A program made the translations under genes and the position numbers. A stretch of DNA of 9,779 nt from an uncultured Collinsella sp. (GTDB lineage Bacteria; Actinomycetota; Coriobacteriia; Coriobacteriales; Coriobacteriaceae): positions 1 through 9,779 of the forward strand of contig USLT01000018.1 of NCBI GenBank assembly GCA_900555585.1. Direction: 5' to 3'. Every line of letters begins with the position of its first letter. Positions within the stretch are counted from its first letter, which is position 1. Shown piece after piece: positions 6,563 to 9,779 of this stretch. The notes beneath the pieces were generated by a model. That model had not been told where the DNA came from and made no database searches. It saw only the letters and a program-made list of their open reading frames with translations.

Positions 6563-7216
6563 ATGGTGCTGTGGGACTTCGACGGCACCCTCGCCAGCAC
6601 CAGCGGAGACGTCTGGGGATCCCTTGCCTATGCCGCAGCCAAGCGGGATAGGAGGTTCCCCTTCGGATTCGAGGACGACGACGAGAACCTCGCCCTCCCC
6701 ATGTCCGAGATCTTCGCGAGCCTCGTGCCCGCGCCCGACCCCGCGGACCTCGCGGGATTCGAACGCGACGTTCGCGTTCACTACCGGTCTATCAGCGCCC
6801 ATCCGCGCACGGAGCTCTATCCGGGCATCAAGTCGCTGCTCGTCGAGCTCCGCGCGCGCGGCGTCGCGAACCGCATCGTGACGAACAAGCCCCAGGGCGC
6901 CCTCGAGCGCCTGCTGTCGATCAAGGGCTGGGCGCCGCTCTTCGACGGATGGGTCTGCGCCGACTCCGGCCCGGACGGGACGGAGCTCACCAAGGAGCAG
7001 ATGATCCGCATCGCCATCGAGCGCCAGGGCGCCGATCCCGCGCGCTGCGCGATGGTCGGCGACTCGTGGGGCGACGTCGCCGGGGCCCGCGCCGCGGGCA
7101 TCGCGAGCATCGGCGTCACCTACGGGGACGGGAGCGTCGGGCGCCTGCTCGCCGAGAACCCGGACCGCGTCGCCGGGGAATCGACCGGACTGAGAGAACT
7201 ACTGTTGGGAGATTGA
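6563..7216 (+). CDS. HAD-superfamily phosphatase (phosphoglycolate phosphatase-like)
   Basis: Mg2+-dependent phosphomonoesterase of the haloacid dehalogenase superfamily, 217 residues with the chosen start. Motif I is DFDGT with nucleophile D5 and acid/base D7, motif II is T107 in VTNKP, motif III is K144 in TKEQM, and motif IV is GDSWGD with D167 and D171. A helical C1-type cap lies between motifs I and II, as in Gph/PGMB-like enzymes. Two starts are possible. ATG 6530 overlaps the upstream TAA (TAATG) but adds 11 non-family-like residues and has no clear ribosome site. ATG 6563 has GGAGG at 6554-6558 and begins right before the first strand, so I prefer it with moderate certainty. The substrate is unknown; dephosphorylation of a sugar phosphate or removal of a toxic phosphorylated side product would fit the operon. 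Confidence 0.88.
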   Translation: MVLWDFDGTLASTSGDVWGSLAYAAAKRDRRFPFGFEDDDENLALPMSEIFASLVPAPDPADLAGFERDVRVHYRSISAHPRTELYPGIKSLLVELRARGVANRIVTNKPQGALERLLSIKGWAPLFDGWVCADSGPDGTELTKEQMIRIAIERQGADPARCAMVGDSWGDVAGARAAGIASIGVTYGDGSVGRLLAENPDRVAGESTGLRELLLGD

Positions 7217-7219
7217 TTC

Positions 7220-8425
7220 ATGCTCAACGATTTTGATATCCAGATCGCCACGCGCTTCGTCTTCGGCCATGCCGCCGAGGACCGCTGCGGCAGCGAGGCC
7301 CGCGCTCTCGGCGCCTCCAAGGTGCTCCTCCATTACGACGGGGGCGACTACCTCGAGGCGAGCGGGTTGCTCGAGCGCCTGCGCGAGAGCCTGCGCTCCG
7401 CCGGCGTCGAGTTCGTCGAGCTCGGCGGCGTGCAGCCCAACCCCCGGCTCGAGCTCGTCTACGAGGGCATCTCGCTGTGCCGCGAGCACGGCCTCGAGGC
7501 GGTCGTCGCCGTGGGCGGCGGCTCCGCCATCGATTCCGCCAAGGCGATCGGCCTCGGCGCCGCCTACGACGGCGACGTGTGGGACCTGTTCCTGGGCAAG
7601 GCCGAGCCCGTGGCGACCCTGCCGGTCGTCGCCGTCCTCACCTGCCCCGCCTCCGGTAGCGAGTCGAGCCAGGTCGTGGTCGTCAACAACGAGGCGGAGC
7701 ACGCCAAGCTCCTGGTGAGCCATCCGGTGGTCCGCCCCGCCGTCGCCATCATGGACCCGCAGCTGTCCTGCACGCTGCCCGCGCGCCAGACCGCCTGCGG
7801 CCTGGTGGACATGTTCTGCCACGTGTGCGAGCGCTACTTCACCGACGACGCGGACTTCGGCATCCTCGACCGCATGAGCGAGGGCGTCCTGCGCACCATC
7901 GTCGAGGTCGGTCCCGAGCTCATGGAGAACCTGGACGACTACGCCCTGCGCTCCGAGATCATGTGGGCCGCAACCGTCGCCCAGAACAACTCGCTGGGCA
8001 TGGGCCGCAACCAGGATTGGTCGACCCACGCGCTGTCCAACGAGCTCAGCGCCCTGTACGACATCGCCCACGGCGCGACCATCTCCGCCGTCATGGCGTC
8101 TTGGATGCGCTACGTCTGCTCGAGCAACCCGGAGCGCTTCGCCCGCTTCGCCCGCGAGGTCTTCGACGTCCGCGACGAGTCCCTCGACGTGGCCGCGACC
8201 GCGAGCGCGGGCATCGACGCCTGCGAGCGCTTCTTCGCGGACCTCGGCATGCCGGTCAGCCTCGAGGAGGTCGGCGTCGGCGAGGAGGGCATCGAGCCCA
8301 TGCTCGATAAGATCGAGTTCTTCGGCGACGACCACGCCATCGGCTCGGTCCGCCGCCTGACGCGCGAGGACTGCGCGGAGATCTTCCGCATGTCGCTCGT
8401 CCGCAAGCTGGGGGGCGAGGCGTAG
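7220..8425 (+). CDS. Iron-containing (type III) alcohol dehydrogenase, YqhD/BDH-like
   Basis: Metal-dependent NAD(P)H alcohol dehydrogenase/aldehyde reductase, 401 residues. The N-terminal Rossmann-like domain has the dinucleotide motif VGGGSAIDSAKAIG at about 96-109, followed by LTCPASGSESS. The metal site is complete: D197 and H201 in LVDMFCHVCERYF, H270 in WSTHALSNELS and H284 in YDIAHGATIS. From memory, spacing of these four residues matches E. coli YqhD (D194, H198, H267, H281) with a uniform offset of three, which favours the YqhD/butanol-dehydrogenase branch over FucO. GGGAG (7207-7211) precedes the ATG, which lies 3 nt after the HAD stop. In this operon it may reduce an aldehyde from the imported compound or act as a redox sink. 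NADPH preference is a family expectation, not seen directly. Confidence 0.93.
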   Translation: MLNDFDIQIATRFVFGHAAEDRCGSEARALGASKVLLHYDGGDYLEASGLLERLRESLRSAGVEFVELGGVQPNPRLELVYEGISLCREHGLEAVVAVGGGSAIDSAKAIGLGAAYDGDVWDLFLGKAEPVATLPVVAVLTCPASGSESSQVVVVNNEAEHAKLLVSHPVVRPAVAIMDPQLSCTLPARQTACGLVDMFCHVCERYFTDDADFGILDRMSEGVLRTIVEVGPELMENLDDYALRSEIMWAATVAQNNSLGMGRNQDWSTHALSNELSALYDIAHGATISAVMASWMRYVCSSNPERFARFAREVFDVRDESLDVAATASAGIDACERFFADLGMPVSLEEVGVGEEGIEPMLDKIEFFGDDHAIGSVRRLTREDCAEIFRMSLVRKLGGEA

Positions 8426-9334
8426 ATGATGGTCGTCAACATCGGCTCGCTCAACATCGACTACGTCTACGACGTCGAGTCCTTCGTTCGCAAGGGCCAG
8501 ACCATTTCCTCCACGTGCCGTAGCGTCTTCGCGGGCGGCAAGGGCCTGAACCAGTCCATCGCGCTCGGCCGAGCCGGCGCGGACGTCGCGCACGCCGGCC
8601 TGGTCGGCGACGAGGGCGGCTTCCTGCGCGACCTCATGCTCGAGTCCGGCGTCGACGTCAGCCGCGTGGGAACCGCCGAGGGCCACTCGAGCGGCCACGC
8701 GATCATCCAGCGCGATAGCGAGGGCGATAACTGCATCATCCTCCACGGCGGCTCCAACCGCCTCATCGGCGCGGGCCTGATCGACACGACCCTGCTCGCC
8801 TTCAAGCCCGAGGACTGGGTGCTGCTGCAGAACGAGACCAGCTGCGTCCCCAACGCCATCGAGGGCGCGCACGAGCGCGGCATGAAGGTCATCCTCAACC
8901 CGTCACCGGTCAACGACGCCCTGCTGGAGTGCCCGCTCGACCTCGTCGACTGCTTCATCCTCAACGAGGGCGAGGCGGCCGCGATCACCGGCGTCGACGG
9001 CACCGCCATGGAGCTCCTCGCCGCGATGTGCGACCGCTTCCCGGCAGCCGAGGTCGTCCTGACGGTCGGCGCGGACGGCTCCTACTACGCCCGCAAGGGC
9101 TCCGAGCCCGTCTTCCAGCCGGCGTTCAAGACCGATGCCGTGGACACCACCGCCGCCGGTGACACCTTTACCGGCTACTACCTTGCCGAGCGCGCGGCGG
9201 GCTCCGATCCGCGACGCGCCCTGCTCGTCGCTTCCGCGGCGTCCTCCATCGCCGTCTCCCGCCCGGGCGCGGCACCCTCGATCCCGCTTCGCCGCGAGGT
9301 CGAGGCCAAGCTCGCGGAGCTGGACCTGGTCTAG
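8426..9334 (+). CDS. rbsK: Ribokinase (PfkB family)
   Basis: ATP-dependent kinase converting ribose to ribose 5-phosphate for the pentose phosphate pathway, 302 residues. It has the opening strand VNIGSLNIDYVY, the ribokinase signature GGKGLNQ (37-43), LNPSP and LNEGEAAAITG in the central sheet, and DTTAAGDTF (240-248) with catalytic base D246. Both signatures are close to those of E. coli RbsK. The start codon follows the upstream TAG directly; a second in-frame ATG lies at 8429 and cannot be excluded as the true start. GAGG at 8417-8420 is the probable ribosome site. It would consume the ribose released by the nucleoside hydrolase. A related sugar or deoxyribose is possible, but ribose is favoured by motif and context. 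Confidence 0.88.
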   Translation: MMVVNIGSLNIDYVYDVESFVRKGQTISSTCRSVFAGGKGLNQSIALGRAGADVAHAGLVGDEGGFLRDLMLESGVDVSRVGTAEGHSSGHAIIQRDSEGDNCIILHGGSNRLIGAGLIDTTLLAFKPEDWVLLQNETSCVPNAIEGAHERGMKVILNPSPVNDALLECPLDLVDCFILNEGEAAAITGVDGTAMELLAAMCDRFPAAEVVLTVGADGSYYARKGSEPVFQPAFKTDAVDTTAAGDTFTGYYLAERAAGSDPRRALLVASAASSIAVSRPGAAPSIPLRREVEAKLAELDLV

Positions 9335-9445
9335 CGTCGCGCAATCGCCGCGGACGCCGTCCGCGCCGATCACCTAGGTTTCATGCGCGGCATAGAGCCG
9401 CCTGAACATATGTCGCCTTGTTAGCAAATAAGAAAGGAGATTTGC
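9335..9445. other. Intergenic gap with two small hairpins before the MFS gene
   Basis: This 111-bp gap contains a perfect 7-bp hairpin CGCGGAC (9349-9355) / GTCCGCG (9359-9365) with a 3-nt loop. A 5-bp hairpin GCGGC (9387-9391) / GCCGC (9397-9401) with loop ATAGA follows. Neither is followed by a T-run, so they are not convincing intrinsic terminators; they could protect mRNA ends or reduce read-through. The last 30 bases are AT-rich and carry a strong ribosome site. I see no convincing promoter, so the MFS gene may still belong to the same transcript. Confidence 0.5.
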
Positions 9446-9779
9446 ATGGCAGACGTGAAGCAGAACGGCATTCCCGTTCCCGAGGAGGGGACTCCGGAAT
9501 GGCTCGAGCTGAACAAGATGGCGAAGGTCGCCGTCCCGATTGTTCTGGCCATCTTCACGCTGGGCGTCCTGATGCAGCAGGCGTTCGGCATGATCTACGT
9601 CAACATCGGTAACGAGCTCGGCCAGGCCAACCTCGCCCCCCTCATCACCTCGATCCCGGGCATCGCCCTCGGCATCGTGTGCGTCGTCTACGGCTCGCTC
9701 GGTGACTTCCTGTCCCTGCGCAAGATGATCGTCATCGGCACTACCGTCTTCGTCGCCGGCTCCGTCCTCGGCCTCTTCG
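9446..9779 (+). CDS. Major facilitator superfamily transporter (N-terminal part; runs off window)
   Basis: Secondary membrane transporter; 111 residues are visible and no stop is reached. A hydrophilic N-terminus of about 25 residues is followed by a first membrane segment (about 27-52), a second (about 65-83), the MFS motif A loop GSLGDFLSLRKMIVIG (83-98), and the start of a third segment. The order TM2, motif A, TM3 fixes the family. AAAGGAG at 9433-9439, 6 nt before the ATG at 9446, supports the start. The arrangement would fit a drug/metabolite:H+ antiporter or a nutrient permease, but subfamily and direction of transport cannot be settled from the fragment. In context it might export a base or end product, or take up a nucleoside-type substrate. 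The missing rest prevents a firmer call. Confidence 0.85.
   Translation, partial: MADVKQNGIPVPEEGTPEWLELNKMAKVAVPIVLAIFTLGVLMQQAFGMIYVNIGNELGQANLAPLITSIPGIALGIVCVVYGSLGDFLSLRKMIVIGTTVFVAGSVLGLF

Noticed and set aside
7199..8872. Long minus-strand open frame (557 codons), and similar ones at 542-1372, 1847-2953, 2971-3708, 3880-4713 and 5526-6383
   Set aside because: They lie antisense to well-supported genes, have compositions dominated by Asp, Gly, Val, Ala, Arg and His as expected from GC-rich shadow frames, show no family motifs and would clash with the operon. They arise from third-position GC bias.
9349..9365. Hairpin after the ribokinase gene as an operon terminator
   Set aside because: The 7-bp stem has no following T-tract, so a Rho-independent terminator is not supported; it is kept only as a structural note.
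9415..9437. Partly symmetric CCTT...AAGG sequence with a TTAGCAAAT half-site before the MFS gene, as a second operator
   Set aside because: Only one half resembles the 542-561 operator (TTAGCAAAT versus TTAGGAAAA) and the other half overlaps the ribosome site; symmetry is too poor to claim a site.

Overview
The window is GC-rich (roughly two thirds G+C by eye, with G/C at most third codon positions). It is densely packed with short gene junctions, apart from two AT-richer intergenic stretches. This style and the gene families suggest a high-GC Gram-positive actinobacterium. A gut Coriobacteriia relative (Collinsella/Olsenella type) is my best guess, but that is inference from composition and family flavour, not from a marker gene.

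Layout: a LacI-family repressor gene runs leftward off the window start (1-392, C-terminus missing). A 221-bp intergenic region follows. It carries a likely rightward promoter (496-523) and a near-perfect palindromic operator (542-561). Rightward from 614 comes a run of ten complete genes ending at 9334: an ECF-transporter S component (614-1321), a strong intrinsic terminator inside the run (1346-1379), EcfT (1415-2215), two ECF ATPases (2228-3079 and 3076-3885), a divergent TrpF-like (beta/alpha)8 barrel protein (3886-4587), a PfkB-family kinase (4580-5533), a nucleoside hydrolase (5550-6530), a HAD phosphatase (6563-7216), a YqhD/BDH-type metal-dependent alcohol dehydrogenase (7220-8425) and a ribokinase (8426-9334). 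After a 111-bp gap with two small hairpins, an MFS transporter gene begins at 9446 and runs off the end.

Reading of the system: a dedicated (group I-like) ECF importer is encoded with a riboside-cleaving hydrolase, two sugar/nucleoside kinases, a phosphatase, an aldehyde reductase and a TrpF-like isomerase that lacks residues needed for tryptophan synthesis. All lie next to a LacI-type repressor with a candidate operator in the leader. The simplest model is regulated uptake and breakdown of a ribose-containing compound: import, N-glycosidic cleavage, ribose phosphorylation to ribose 5-phosphate, and separate handling of the aglycone or a side product. The substrate cannot be read from the sequence. 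The combination of a vitamin-type ECF importer, a catabolic LacI circuit and an orphan TrpF-like enzyme is the part most likely to be undescribed. No RNA genes, CRISPR arrays, insertion sequences or frameshifted genes were seen.
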